NCBI GenBank assembly: GCA_033439265.1
Contig: JAVTVX010000024.1
Span: forward strand, 310,001-374,000
Direction: 5' to 3'
DNA length: 64,000 bases
Source of the DNA: Dillenia suffruticosa
Taxonomy: Eukaryota > Streptophyta > Magnoliopsida > Dilleniales > Dilleniaceae
In this document: positions 47,556 to 60,226 of the stretch, in pieces
How positions within the stretch are numbered: position 1 is the first letter of the stretch
Layout of the letters: each line of letters opens with the position of its first letter
Notes under the pieces: model-generated
Seen by the model: only the letters and a program-made list of their open reading frames with translations
Database searches by the model: none
What the model was told of the DNA's origin: nothing
Program-made: the position numbers and the translations under genes

Positions 47556-47710
47556 CCATGTCGAGTCTGTCCAGTGCAATGTCGAGTCTTCAAGACTCGA
47601 CGTGTTATTGTTATAAACAGTACCACGTCGAGTTTTCAAAACTCGACATGGCACTGTTTACGGCACTGTTTAATGAACGGTACATGTCGAGTCCGAAAAC
47701 TCGACATGAT
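47556..47710. repeat. Cluster of three near-perfect palindromes built on GTCGAGT
   Basis: Palindrome 1 (47581-47601) has 10-base arms, GTCGAGTCTT and AAGACTCGAC, around one base. Palindrome 2 (47627-47647) has arms GTCGAGTTTT and AAAACTCGAC around one base. Palindrome 3 (47683-47708) has arms CATGTCGAGT and ACTCGACATG around six bases. A further half-site, CCATGTCGAGTC, lies at 47557-47568. GCACTGTTTA also occurs twice between palindromes 2 and 3. The spacing is about 46 and 56 bases. No coding sequence is involved. Confidence 0.9.
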
Positions 47711-47893
47711 ATGTTATTTTAGGAAATATTTTTATGCGGGCGTTGTTTTAAATTTTTTTTATTTTTTCAGCATTAGATCGGTACAACGTTCCCCTAAAAT
47801 TGATGTAAGAAAACAAATAATAACAACTACTCGAAATCAAAAAGCGAACCTCAATTAAATAGAATAGAGAAATCGTGATAAACATCCAAAACC

Positions 47894-48090
47894 CTAAAAA
47901 GGAGAGAGAGAGAGAGAGACCCGACGGATTGATTTTGGATGCTGATTGATCATCACACTTCCGATCTTCGTCGCTCGGCATCTCTCTTTCTCTCTTTCTC
48001 TCTCCGATCTCTGGTGGCTGATTGATCGTTACACTTCCTATCTTCGTCGCTGGGCATCTCTCTCTCTCGATCTCTCGTTCTCCACTTCTT
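47894..48090. repeat. GA run and 76-bp tandem duplication
   Basis: After a GA run at 47901-47919, GCTGATTGAT...ACACTTCC.ATCTTCGTCGCT.GGCATCTCTC begins at 47941 and again at 48017. The two units differ by several substitutions and in the length of the CT run. Confidence 0.85.
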
Positions 48091-49190
48091 GTCTGTAAAA
48101 ATTGCACAGCCCCGAGACATTTGAACTTTTTTTCCGCTTTTGCCCTCGAACAGCAAATCAAAGAATGTTTGGGTGCGGGCCGCAGGAGTTCATCGGCAGG
48201 CTAGGTTAGCAAGTGGGCCAATGAGCCTTAAGAAAAGCTGGCGTCATAGACTTGAGGATGGTGTTTGAATTTTGAATCTTCGATTTTGCGGCTTAACAAC
48301 TTGCTTTATTGCCAAAACTCGGGTTGTAATCATTCCCGTCAGATTATCCATTAACAAGTAGAAGAAATGGTAAAATTGGCAAAATCTAATAATAACCAAG
48401 CTTTTTATTTATTCCTAAATATATAATTGAAAATTTGGGTTGTCCAACAACTCAGCCATTTCAAATTAAAGTTCAACAAATATTAAATAATCCAAAAGGT
48501 GGGAAGGGTATAAGTTCCTTCCTCTTGAGCCAAAAGAAAAAAGTTCTTTAATTGCCTCCAATGTGGAATTGAACTCAAAGTCTAAAAGGCTCTAATAAAG
48601 TGTTTGCTCTACACAAATTGATGATGATTGATTACAACCCTTGAGTTATTATTATTATTAAAAGACTGCGATGAGTGTCATATTGCCACTCTTACTCGTA
48701 AATGAAATAGGAGTAAGTTGTTGATCTCTACTGTTAGTATCCAGAAGATACAAGTTATAGAGGAGTTACCTCTAACCCCTCTTTTAGCTGTAAGGGAGGA
48801 TACTTTACTATGAGCCCCACCATGAGGAATAGAATCGGATTCTTCTAGTGTCTTATCGGAGTGCTGTATGTCTAAAGGGGTAAATAGATGATGTCAAGGT
48901 AAACGGTCTCCCTTTGTTCTATTCCGGTTCAGTCATTTAACCAATCAAAGCAATTAAAGGAGAGAGGAAATGCCATTGTAAGCTGTGGTGATCATTCTTT
49001 TTGCTATCTGGATATTGTGGAAACGTTCACTGATAGACTCGATTTTCATTAGGCGGAGTCAAAGTTAAATTGTTTGTTAGTGAAGCAGGGTGATGAATCT
49101 GTAGTAGCTCTTCTAATTCAGGTATATTCTTTCTAATTCATTTTAAGTTAACCCATTGCTTTCGTTATGACCATTGTGATTTATTTTTTT
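48091..49190. other. Spacer without recognised features
   Basis: No gene is supported. It may include the flank of the retroelement-associated sequence to its right. Confidence 0.4.
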
Positions 49191-49194
49191 CCGT

Positions 49195-49790
49195 AGGCTA
49201 TCGCGATGACTGAATTTCAAAAGACGAGAAAAGACCAGTTGGTTGATCATCTAAAGAGTTAGTTGGACTTGCTGGAGAAGGAGATCTCTTAGCTCCAAGC
49301 TAAGAAGGCCCAAAGGGAAGCTAAGGAAGCGAATGTGGCATTTGTTTTTCTTCATAAAAAGAAAAAAATGATAGAGACATTATAGGATGACTTGGAGTAG
49401 TCGTATGAGATTATTAGTGCGGCCATTGATGAGAGTGAGAAGTTGAGGAATCTTCTTAATAATAGCGAAGCAAGTCGACTGACTACTGAGGAGTTGGCAT
49501 GAGAACGGGAGGAGGCTCTTGTCGCTTCGTGGGGGCTAGTTGTAGAACTAAAGGAAATTTATGAATGCAACCATTAGGTGCTTTCCGAAAAGTTGCGTTG
49601 AGCTAAGAAAACTATCCATCGTTCAAGAGGTAGCTCAGCTGAGAGAGCTAATGTCAGTAGTTCTAGTGTCCTAAGTTCAAGGATTGATAAAGCTTTGAGG
49701 GGTGGCCCTTCCGAGGAAGTGATTGTTGCTAGCTCACGTATCACTGCTCTACGAGCTGATTTCACCAATTTATGGCAAAAACCTTCTGCC
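49195..49790 (+). other. Broken coiled-coil coding relic associated with plant retroelements
   Basis: The plus strand encodes heptad-rich, charged sequence in pieces ('LQAKKAQREAKEANVAF', 'DESEKLRNLLNNSEASRL', 'EEALVASW'). This resembles the long coiled-coil proteins often carried by plant gypsy-type elements and annotated as transposon proteins. It is broken in several places and is treated as a fossil. It stands opposite in strand to the gypsy gag-pro relic at 51085-53330, with the 56-bp minisatellite between them. Confidence 0.45.
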
Positions 49791-50089
49791 CCCCCCTTCC
49801 CCTTGATCCACCATGTTACTTTTGCTTCTCTTTTGTACTTCCTTTTTGTTTTGTTGATTTTTGGAATTGAAAGAACTTCTTCTTTCCATCTTCCTTTTTT
49901 TAGTGAGTTTTATTGTTTTATGGCCTCGTTCCTCGCTCTGCAGGGCTTTATTCATTATTGGAGGGGCGCCGGCCTGCATCATGTAATGAGCCAAGAATTT
50001 TGTTGAATTACACTAGGATACTATGGAGATCTCATTTGGAGATGGCGGTTAGGCGTCATGTAGAGCCATGTGGAAGCATTGTAGTAAAA

Positions 50090-50905
50090 GCATCATTGAT
50101 AGTACAAGGTAGTGTACTAAGATAATGTAAAGGTCTTGTGCCTTGATAGTACAAGGTGTACCAAGAGTAGGATATTGTAAGGCGTACTAGGTGTTGCGCC
50201 GACAGTACTTGGAGACATGGCGCCTTAGAGAGTTATAGTGTATCAAGCATTGTACCAATGATACTCAAAAGCGTTGCACCTTGTAGAGTTATAGTGTATC
50301 AGGCATTATGCCGATGGTACTCGGAGATATTGCACCTTGTAGGGGTGTTGCGTACCAGGTGTTGCGCTGATGATACTCGGAGGTGTTACGTCTCGGAGAG
50401 TTATAGTATACTGGGTGTTGCAGCGATGATACTTGGAAGCGTTGCACTTTGTAGCATTATAGTATGCCAGGCATTACACTGATGGTACTCGGAGGCGTTG
50501 TGCCTTGTAGAGGTGTTGTGTACTTGGTGTTGCGCCAATGGTATTCGAAGGTGTTGGCACCATTGATAGTACTCGGAGGTGTTACGCCTTGGAAAGTTAG
50601 GTTTTGTACCGATGGTACTCGGAGGCATTGCATCTTGTAGCATTATACCGATGGCACTCCGAGGCATTACGCCTTGTAGAGGTGTTGTGTACCTGGTGTT
50701 GTGCCAATGGTATTCGAAGGTGTTGCACCATTGATAGTACTCGGAGGCATTGCATCTTGTAGAGTTATAATGTACCAATAGTATACAGAGGCGTTATACC
50801 TTGTAGGGGTGTTATGGACTAAACGTTTCGCCAGTGGTATTTAGAAGCATTGTACCTTGGAGAGTTATAATGTAAAGTGCATTACACCTTGAAGAGTTTA
50901 TTGCT
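50090..50905. repeat. Minisatellite with 56-bp period
   Basis: A unit close to AGTTATAGTGTATCAGGCAT ... GCGCCGATGGTACTCGGAGG ... CGTTGCACCTTGTAG repeats about fourteen times with considerable divergence. AGTTATAG occurs at 50231, 50287 and 50399, which are one and two periods apart. Short open frames are conserved across some units only because the repeats are alike. Confidence 0.85.
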
Positions 50906-51084
50906 CGTCCTTCTTAATAACTGTTCATAACCAATGTAAGTCAGTATGTTTCATTAATGTAATGAGATATGAAAAACTAAGATATTGTCATTAAAGTAGT
51001 TGCAGAGGGAAAACATTAAATAAAAACTTCAATAGATCGCGTGACACCACTAGCAAAATAGCATAAAAAATTGAGTAGAGTTTA

Positions 51085-53330
51085 CTAGATAGGAGGAACC
51101 AAAGGATCTTGATCACAGTTGAGCATCCTAATACCGAGAGACATTTTGAATTTGATTTTCATATGCTTCATACTCGGTAATGCATTTAGAACATTTAGGT
51201 TTGGGCGGTTCAGATTGTATGGGGATGGAAACTTTACTATGTTAAAAGTGGCAATGGTAATAGAGTAAGTTGGCAGTGTCCCCAACGTCACGGGGAGAGA
51301 TATGACACCTTTGGGCATAGCCACTCGTCTATGAGCTCTTTACGGGTCCAGCATGGAGTTGCAAGTGCTTGTGATCAAAATCCATTTGCTTGAAGGCGTC
51401 CTAATAGAGGAGATCACAACCCGCTCCTTGATCAATGAAAATCTTTTAACTGTGTATTGGTCAATCGTCGTTGTGATGATCAACAGGTCATCGTGTCCCG
51501 AATGGACTCCCACGAGATCGTCATCGAGAAATCCTATCATTGGTCTTTTTTGCTTTTGCCCCTTTCTAACCAGAGGCCATAGAACTTCCTCGGAGGCAGA
51601 TGGTTTGATCATCTGAAAGATTGAGGCAATTATCACCTCTATTGGGTGGGGAGGGCCTTCTTCTATTATGCTATTTGACCGGGGCTCAAAAGAAGGAGTC
51701 ATCAAAAGCGAGTGTTCGGCCCATGTGTGAAGGATTATCCTATTTTCCCCTGTAGATCTTGAGTTATGTTGCTTGTTCACCTCGTCTCCTCATTTCTCCC
51801 CTTGTGGTTCTCGACGAAAGTTGTCTTTGCGGTCATCATGGATAAACCTCTGGAGCTTACCATCTCAGACTAGTGTTTCGAGCTCTTCCTTTAATTTTCA
51901 ACACCCATCTTTTAGATGGTCATAATCTCAGTAGAAATGGTACCACCGTGTTCAGTCGTTCCTGGAGTCATCGCCCAGAAGGCACCCTGGCCACCTGACA
52001 TATGGTTTATTTCTTATTTGTAGTAGGACCTGGCTCGATGTCTCGTTCAAAGGTGTATAGTGATTGAACTTACGATGTGGCAAGAGTGCTGGTTGGTTCC
52101 TTTTGGGAGAGTGTTATCGAGAAGAGCGGTTGGGTTCATTCCTATTGAGTTTGCTTTGACGCCTATTGAATGCTTCCGCCTCCTCAGTGGCTATGTAATT
52201 CTCGGTGTGCGAATAGAACTCCTGTATTGTGGCCAGGAGGTTCTTTGTGATTGAGGTTTTCATTCTCAAAGATCACAATCTAGTTAGTAGTGACGCTAGA
52301 GCTATGGAGTGATCCAAACCCGAAACCTTCATAATTTCTATTTTGAATTTCTCCTAAAAAAAAAATCTTTCAGGAACTCATTGTCCCTTTGTCATAGTGA
52401 GAGGAGGGAAGCGAATTTCCTCTTGGTCCCACGACTGAACATGGAGTGAGTCTCAAATTACTCCCTTAACCGGGAGAAACTCTTGATACTGAACGACAGT
52501 AAAGAGTTAAACCATGTGAGAGCATTCCTTTTTAGAGTTGTGGAGAAGTGTTTGCACATACCGGCGTCAAACATGCCTCTTGAGATCATCACCATTATGA
52601 AATAGGCAGCATGATCTCGGGAGTCGGTTGTACAATCATGCCTTTCCATGGGGAAGAAACACATCTCGTGGCATTGATTCTATAGAAATCTTTGAGTCAA
52701 AAGGCCAAATATTAAATGTGTATTTAACGGCCTCATTATGTCCGGTATTAGTGCGTCTCAGTTCAGCAGCCACGAAGTCCTCCACCTGCTTCCTCAAGTC
52801 GTTCAGATCATGTTGAGAGGTTGAGAGGTTGCCAAAAACTCTTGGTTCCCTTGAGGTTGAATCCTACGTAGGCATAATTGTTTCGATCTCTAGGGAGAGA
52901 TTGATCTTTCTTGCCAGCAAGCATGGTTAAGATCTTTCAATTGTATGCTTATATCTTGAAACTTTGATTCGAGCCTCTCCTTTTGGAAGTGGTGATTTTT
53001 GTCGGGAGAAGCAAGAAGAGGGGTTGGAGCCGGCTGGTTCTGTTGTTGTGCAACTTGTGGTTGAGTTTCTTCCTAGAGAGGCAGTTCTGCCGATTAAATT
53101 TGGGTGATGGGAGTGTTCATTGGATCAATCGGGGTCATCAGTTGAATGAGATCTGTCGGGGTGGATGTCCGCCTATCCACCGCAGATACAGCCTTAGAGG
53201 TATTTCGGCTCTTTCTTTTTGGAGGCATGGCTATCAGAAGTGCAATAGGACCGGTTACAAAACGAGTCTCTTCGTAACCTATTCCCACGGGCAGTGCCAA
53301 TCTATTAGAGGTAAGTTTTGACTCCACACA
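51085..53330 (-). mobile_element. Broken Ty3/gypsy element: gag and protease relic
   Basis: Read right to left on the minus strand. The gag start lies near 53230 ('MPPKRKSRNTSKAV'). Gag core sequence is at 52664-52458 ('FDAGMCKHFSTTL', 'ALTWFNSL'). The protease region is at 51780-51340 ('GFLDDDLVGVHSGHDDLLII'). The stretch joining protease to reverse transcriptase is at 51324-51085 ('LPVTLGTLP', 'PSPYNLNRPNLNVLNALPS'). Reverse transcriptase, RNase H and integrase are not found. The sequence just upstream of gag (TTGGCACTGCCCGTGGGAAT) matches the usual primer site and leader of plant gypsy elements. It is old and broken in many places. Confidence 0.8.
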
Positions 53331-53680
53331 CAATTGCTTTTTTGACTTGAGAGTGGAAACAATGTCGATGAAGTACTTGACTCGTTCCGGAGAATTGTAC
53401 CTACAAAAGAGGTACGCTCTAAGACCCTACACAAAAGCACACATGAACAATAGAGAGCAAGTACACAACTCTCTCTCTCTAATTTGTTTCTCTCTTTCTA
53501 CATACGGTCCCTTCTGATTTGAGCGTCGGTGTTTTCTCCATGGAGCCAACACTCGGTGACCTTCTGTAGGTACAATTCTCACTGGTCAAGAACTTCATTG
53601 GCATCATTTTTACTCTCAAGTAGAAAGAATAATTATCTGTGGAATCAAAATCCACCGACAACTGACTGAAAATACAAATA
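53302..53680 (-). repeat. Probable LTR remnant of the gypsy element
   Basis: This lies immediately upstream, on the minus strand, of the primer-site-like sequence at 53281-53300. It contains the ACACCGACGCTCAAATCAG stretch often seen in gypsy LTRs. The ends are not clear and no second copy was recognised. Confidence 0.45.
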
Positions 53681-53699
53681 AGGCAGAACTACTTACAAT

Positions 53700-55960
53700 T
53701 TTAATGGTGTGTTGCGACGATAATTATTTATTTGTTTGTTTTCTGTTATGTCGATTGGCTCGAGCTTGCAAAGTAGTGCATGAATGAAAAGCTGAGGAGT
53801 CTATAAATGAACATGGTCAGTAGCCACGTTGACCAATCGATGTACTGGGAAGTGAGTCACAGCATACACCCCTATAAAAAATGAAGTTAGTATTTTAGTG
53901 GGAGTACTAAAGTACGAGACAAAGCAAAAAAGGTTAATTGTTCTTGTGCTTCCACGTTGTGGTTTTTCAATTAAAGGCAACTGTGTTTGTGGTTGGATAA
54001 AGATGCTGTGCCCTTCTATAATGATCGAGTCGATCCCCCCCGGGCCCCCGGCCGCCAAACAATGCTGACCCCAGCGCGCTCTCTAGGTTAATAGGAACGT
54101 TCCTTGCTCTTTCACTTCAACTATCGTATTTTTAATTTAATGACTTCCCATGCTATACCATGAAGGTGTTGGATTTTCGCTTTCGGATACTATTAGAGTA
54201 CTGTTCGTAGATTACATGCGCCTGTTTTATGTGCAATAAACAAATCCAGCTTTGTCTGTTCAGTTCAATCGCATCAAACGGTGAAATTTTGAAAGTCGAA
54301 CTCATTAATCACCCGAGGTGATGGGGAAGTTCGTGCTTCAAAGGAATACAAGTTGGCCAATTGTCTCTGGGGTTAACCACAGTTTCCAAGGCCAAGTGTT
54401 GTGCATCTCTGGCTTCTGAAGCCAATCTTCTGGCCACATGGTGACATGGGGGTGGGGGAGCAGCTCAAATACCAGATTTCAATTTAATTTTGAATATTTA
54501 TTATTCTTAACTCATTTGATTCTTACGTAATACTCCTTTCGTAGTCATTTTAGTCTGACGAATAAAGCCACAATAACCACGAGGGGGCGCCTCATGTTCA
54601 AGTTCAAGAAAGAAAAGCATGCAAGCCGCAATTTGTTTGTGGAGCTACACATTAGTTTCACAAAACTTACTGGCTCGGCACAAGTATGTATATTTTCCAA
54701 AGGCAGTAAAAGGCTTCTTACAGCAATGAGAACATTTTCTGTCTATTAGTTTAATTACTAAATCTATTATTTTTTCCATCAATGGTATGCCTATTATGAC
54801 GAGGGCGACAAATAATGATGATGATAATGATGACGGTGACGGTGATGATAGGAGACAAAGGCGTGATGTTGGGAGATAATAATGCCCAAGCGAGCTTATG
54901 AGTTCTTGATTGTAATGCCGAGTTTATCACACTTCTTATGAAATCACATCAACCGACGATAACACATTTCCAGGGGAGGGGATATTTGCGAGACTTAACA
55001 ATTAGTGGCCTCGAGTGGGATTTGGTGACAATATATTTAATGTTCACCTCTTTTTCCTCTTGCACAGGAATTCCGCCCCTCCAATCACAAGGAGGGTCTT
55101 TTAAACCCTTAAATACCCAAATAAGTAGGTTGTTGAAATGGATGGTAGATTAATTTTGTGATGCCTGCCCACATCATAAATTTAATCTTAATTAAATAAA
55201 ATTATTTGTTAAGTGTGATGTGTTGATATAATACTGAGATTTGTTTTAAGAATAATAATTATAATTTAAATTAAATATTTTATAATAAATTATTATATTA
55301 TAATCACGCCGGGAGTGACAGGTAATATTAGTTCTCTCCGGGCTCTCTTTTACCCCCAAAAAACAGAAAAAATAGAGAAAGAGGGATAAATATTTATTTT
55401 TTAATTTTTGTTTAAAATGTTAGAAATTTGGATGTAAATCTGAACGGTTGAGAATGACAAGTTGATTTGTACGTTCTTTTTTGTTTTTTGGTTACAAGTG
55501 ATTGGGACTCGGAAAAAGGAGATTGTGATTGTATTGGGACACTTGTACTTTCATATCGGATATATCTGCTTCAGGATCACCATTGCAAATACCAAGAATT
55601 TGGGGCAAACTAATAATTTAAAGTCTTTAAGGTGCGTAGGTGTAGGTGTAGGTGTAGGTGTAGGTGTAGGTGCAGGTGGGGTCATTCTCATAGGTCACAG
55701 CGGTAGTTGATGTGGACGACGGAATCAATATGCGAGGCAAGAAGTATCTGTATCGCGAATCACTCGATAACATTTCCATTTATATTATCGTACCAAAATT
55801 TGATTCTGGAATTATCGGCAAAGATATGTTTGTGGCTATCCGTTGATACACTCAATAACATTTCCATTTTATCACGGGGATAAGGAAAAGGCCCATTTGT
55901 TTTTCAATTCTTTTGTTTTGGGGAGAGGGAGGGAGAGAGAGAGAAACCGGAGTGGTTTTG
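53700..55960. other. Spacer with microsatellites
   Basis: No gene is supported. It contains a GAT/GAC-rich run at 54815-54851 and a 6-bp GTAGGT array at about 55636-55672. The stretch 55150-55310 is very AT-rich. Confidence 0.5.
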
Positions 55961-55977
55961 TAAATCAGTGACTGTGG

Positions 55978-55984
55978 TATAAAG
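55978..55984 (+). promoter_or_regulatory. Possible TATA box of NXD1
   Basis: TATAAAG lies about 840 bases upstream of the NXD1 start codon. If real, the leader would probably contain an intron; a CT run (about 56132-56174) lies in between. Confidence 0.25.
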
Positions 55985-56821
55985 GGTGGAAAGTGGATGA
56001 CGAAATTGAAATCGTTACATTTCAGTTGGCGGCAAATCAAGCTCATGGTAAAAGAGTCCCCTTTATCCACTCCACACCAACTTGCTGATGTCGCCACCCG
56101 CCCCCCTTCATCTTCTCCTCCTCCCGTCCGTTTCTCTCTCTCTCTGTCTCTCTCTGTCTCTCTCTCTCTCTCTACTTACACATTCTTCAAACCCCCACTT
56201 CAAATTTACGAAAGTTTTTCTCAATTTTTGGTTTCAACAAGCCGCAATCTTTGTAAGTTGGTTCTTCTCCATCTCGCCGTAATTTTTGTTTCCTATTTAG
56301 TATGTTCATGAGGTCTGCAATTAAAGGACAATGAACCAAAACCCGCAACTTATGAAAACAGGGCATTTAGTGCCGGGGTTTGTTTGTTTAGTTGACAGTC
56401 TAGTGTTCTCTGATTCCAATACAACAGCAATTTTCTATACTATGCTAATCAGTGCAACCATTTTTGTATGGGCTGAATCAATGCGTTTAACTTTTCTTCA
56501 ATTTTAATTTATATGTCTATTATAGAACTTGTAGGAATTATCATGGAAGCCGTAAACACAATAGTGGCCTCCTACCCGAGAGAGAGAGAAAGGATTTGTA
56601 TTCTGCTAGAGCCCTTCTACTAAACCTCTTTAATGTTATTACTGGGTTTGCTTTTCCGAAGATATGTTTGTTTTTTTGGCATCGAGCACATTGCAGATCT
56701 GTCAAAATTTGTTGCTTTAATTTACATTGAAAAAGGATGTAGTGGTCTGATTGTTCTTAATTGAAAGTCAGTGGCTAAGGTTCAACCTGCTTGAGTTGGG
56801 GTTGGACTGACCAAAAACGTC

Positions 56822-59800
56822 ATGGAAGTGGCAGAAATAAAAAGCTGCTCAGGTTATGGCAGGCCTCCATGGATATTCAAAGGCAGGCAAGTGTTCCTTG
56901 GTGTTTTTGCTACTTTACTTCCCCTTTCCATTGCTAAATTACGTGTGCAAATCAATACTTTTGGGTCTTTTCAGTGCTCTATACCAGCTCCACCTTGTTA
57001 AATCTGAAACTGTTCGAGCATTGATTCCTAGGGAGTTCAAATTAGTTGAAGCGTTTGGGTATAAGGCTACTGTCTTTTTGAAAAATACTCAATTGGGGTT
57101 GGAACTTGGAAGCCATTGAAACACTTTGTTAATTTAATTAATGCAAGTTGCACTTTGCAGATACACTCTTGGCGGGTTCTTTCTTGCAAGCTATGATGAC
57201 AGCCCAGTTGGAACCTTTGATGAGGTACAATGTACTTGCAAAAGTATTCTTCTTTTGGTTGCACTTCAATCACATGCGATAATTGTATTGTGGTTGGCCA
57301 TATTTGGAAGTCTTATAATAAAGACTACTAGGAGAAAAGAGGAAAAAAAAGACAGATGTAAAAAGATCCAATTTAAGATTATTTAATAATAGATTGATTG
57401 TTTATCCTGCGCCTTTTTCAGCTTGTTGTTATCGCAGGGATTGTATGGAATCCACCAACATCTTGCGCGTATGTCTTCTTTACTTGTTATCCCCGGTTAA
57501 TTAAGTGAAGATAGAAACTGTGTTTGGTTATTATTTGCTCCTCCATCATCTTCTATCAAGTCTTACATGTGTAGAGTTTGAAAATACCCGTACAGTCCAT
57601 GTCTAGGAAATATTTCAAGTTAACTAAGGTTTTGCTCATCTATTGACATCCATAAGATTTCATGGAATGGCTTCTTTCTGAGCTTCATGGAGTTTTTGCA
57701 TGATTTAGTGTCTGAGTGGTTCAAATTTGTGTGACTTGAGTTTAGCAATGAGCATGCCCGCATACATAAGTTATGGGACAAACTCTAACCAGCAAATTGA
57801 GGCAAATGGCATTCTATTGAGGCCCTAAATATAGTTTTTGAGTACAAAAATTTTGCTGGTAATTAAAAACAATTATAGAATTTTTACAATTAAACAAGTT
57901 TAGTATACTTTGCTTCCATCATGCCACTCAACAAGGAGTGGATTTAAATTAAAATCATATTATGACTATACTACAGGAGCAAGGTTGCACTTAAGATTCT
58001 TGTTTATTTTCAACAGATGGGCTTCGAGGGTTCTTGTGAACAGTGATGAAGCTTGTGCTCACGGACGTAAGGTCAGATGCTCTATTTATTTCGTTTTAAA
58101 ATTATTTTCTCTTAATTAACTATTAGTTTATTACATGTATTATATTGTTTTATATGGGAACTTTGAAAAGATGCTGCCCAATCGTTTTTGTTGAACTATG
58201 TTAATGTTGAAGAGGGAATCTATTCTGATTAATTACCCAAATTAAAATAGGAAATGTGAGGCCAAATGGTTCAGACTTCAGATCAATGTTTCCGTATGGG
58301 GATACAGTGACTTACATTTTTATTGCACTGCTTTGCTTTATAATGTTTACAGGACGTAGGACTTCCAAGTCATGTTGCCAGGTTTTCGAAGGTATGCCTG
58401 AATATATATTATTGTTGCCACTGTGATGAGTTGCGCACATGAACTTCGGCTTTAATTAGTTTGATGCAGGCTAATAAAATCTTCTACTCGAAGAGCTATA
58501 GAATAACATATGGAATTTCTCAATTTATGCACATTAATGACTGAGTGCTTTGAATGACCGTGAATAAAGATTCCTTCCATTAGTAGAACACAGAAAGGGG
58601 ATCTAATGCAAGCCTTGGATATCACAAACAAGAAGCAGACTAAATTTTGCATGGCAACAACATTTTTTTAGTGCGTCATCTTGACATGTTCTCTCTTCAA
58701 AGCAGAGCATTAAAGCAGTTCCCAAGCAACCAAAACGTAAAATAAGTGGTTTCCTAAACACAGTCGGTCTGGGAACCAATTTTTGTGGTCCAAAGAATTT
58801 AGTAGATGTTCAAGTGACTGAAGAACGACCTGCTTCCTTGGGCATTTGCAGTATCAATATTGCAACTGTCGGTAAGTTTGTTAGGGCAAGATTCATTACA
58901 ATGTTTTTATATTTGGGTGATATCTGACACGTCTACCTAGTTTGAAAGATGATGATGCTATCATGTTTGCATATATAACTTTACAGTGCTTGGAGGCATA
59001 TTTTGCTATATTAACTTGGCTTGTCATGACATTTGATATGTGCTGGATTGGATGAAAAGTAGAACATTGCACCTTTTGAAATACTTTGTTTATGTTTCAT
59101 TGATTGATTGATCTTTATTTCATTTGCGCTGGTTATGAGCACAATGGCAGTGCCAGAGTTGCAAGTTGACAAGTGGATGGGTCCTTCTATTAAAATGTCA
59201 TTGCCAAGCTTCAGGTCAGTAATGTATTTTCTTATGCTGTAGCTGGCCTCCGGTGACATTAAACATTTTGTCTTGAAAAATTGCAGTGGTCGTACAAAGT
59301 ATAATTCCAACCTCCTCAAGTATGCTTGCCAGATAACGTGCAGGTTTTACCTTTCTTCCCAACTCTTTTGACCTTTTTAAGTTCTCTTGAATTTCATCAT
59401 GTCCATCATCTCTATTGAGAACATGTGACACAACGTGGCATGAAACAAAAGATTGGGTTCCAAGTTCCCTTCATCCAAATTTTCAGCTTAAGATTTTATT
59501 GCTACAAAATTCATTTTCTCCTCTTCAAGATAATAGACTCACTGGTGAGTGGTGAACCGTGGCCAGCTTATGTATCACAATGTCTTGTGTCAGAAAGACT
59601 GCAACTTGTGATCTCTTAAAAGAAAGCTTTGTTAAGTTAGAAACCATCTCCTCTTCCTTTCTTCAGGTAGATTGTAGTTGTTTTCTACCTTTTGAATGAA
59701 TTGAGAAGCTACCTTTTAATGACCGCCAAAGGGATACAAAACATTCCACCCCACTGAACATAGAATTGGGCTAAAAACTTGTATCATTTTTATTGCCTGC

Positions 59801-60226
59801 ATATTGCATTTTTAGTGACCAGCTGGTATTGAATCCTTCATATGGTGTCAAAAAGCAAATGATTCGACTGTTTCTGTGTCATTCAAAGATGCTCTTTTGC
59901 ATCCAAAATCCTGCAACATAAGTATCGAAATTTCAGGCTGATTTGAGTTGTTTCACAGGATAAGGGCAGTGCAGCCAGCTGAAGTATCTAGATCAACCCC
60001 GGAACAAGAATGCAACAACAGAGGACCCCCATGTAAAAGCCATAACCCCGGGTCCCAGGACTCTTCGAATGGAGAGCACATTGATGATGGACATGACATC
60101 AGCATTTCGGTGTTGTTATCGAAGCCAATATTAGCTTTAAAGTTCACACGTCTCCAAATGCAAGTTGATGCACCAACTCTGGTTTTCAAGTCCCACGGCA
60201 CTAAACATTCTTTAGGAGTTCCATAA
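56822..60226 (+). CDS. NXD1: NXD1 (NEOXANTHIN-DEFICIENT 1)
   Basis: NXD1 is required for accumulation of the xanthophyll neoxanthin, an ABA precursor. Its biochemical role is not settled. Ten exons keep frame: 56822-56886, 56975-57058, 57161-57224, 57422-57468, 58017-58071, 58353-58391, 58706-58871, 59151-59214, 59287-59343, 59959-60226, totalling 302 residues. Family landmarks in order: 'SGYGRPPWIFKGSALYQLHL' (1-3% from the start), 'LVEAFGYTLGGFFLASYDDSP', 'GTFDELVVIAGIVWNPPTSC', 'ASRVLVNSDEACAHGRK', 'VGLPSHVARFSK', then a long Cys/Asp-rich C-terminus. Intron 1 has a GC donor (AG|GCAAGT at 56887); all others are GT-AG. The start ATG at 56822 matches the family N-terminus. No transit peptide is obvious. 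The acceptor of exon 7 could alternatively be three bases earlier. Confidence 0.93.

Noticed and set aside
47748-48161. Minus-strand Arg/Glu-rich open frames
   Set aside because: They translate the CT-rich 76-bp duplication and GA run. The composition is repeat-driven.
50090-50905. Possible CRISPR-like or regulatory repeat array
   Set aside because: The units are contiguous 56-bp tandem repeats without unique spacers, in a plant nuclear context. This is an ordinary minisatellite.
59425-59619. Small open frame in the last NXD1 intron
   Set aside because: It lies wholly within the intron between exons 9 and 10, with no family resemblance.
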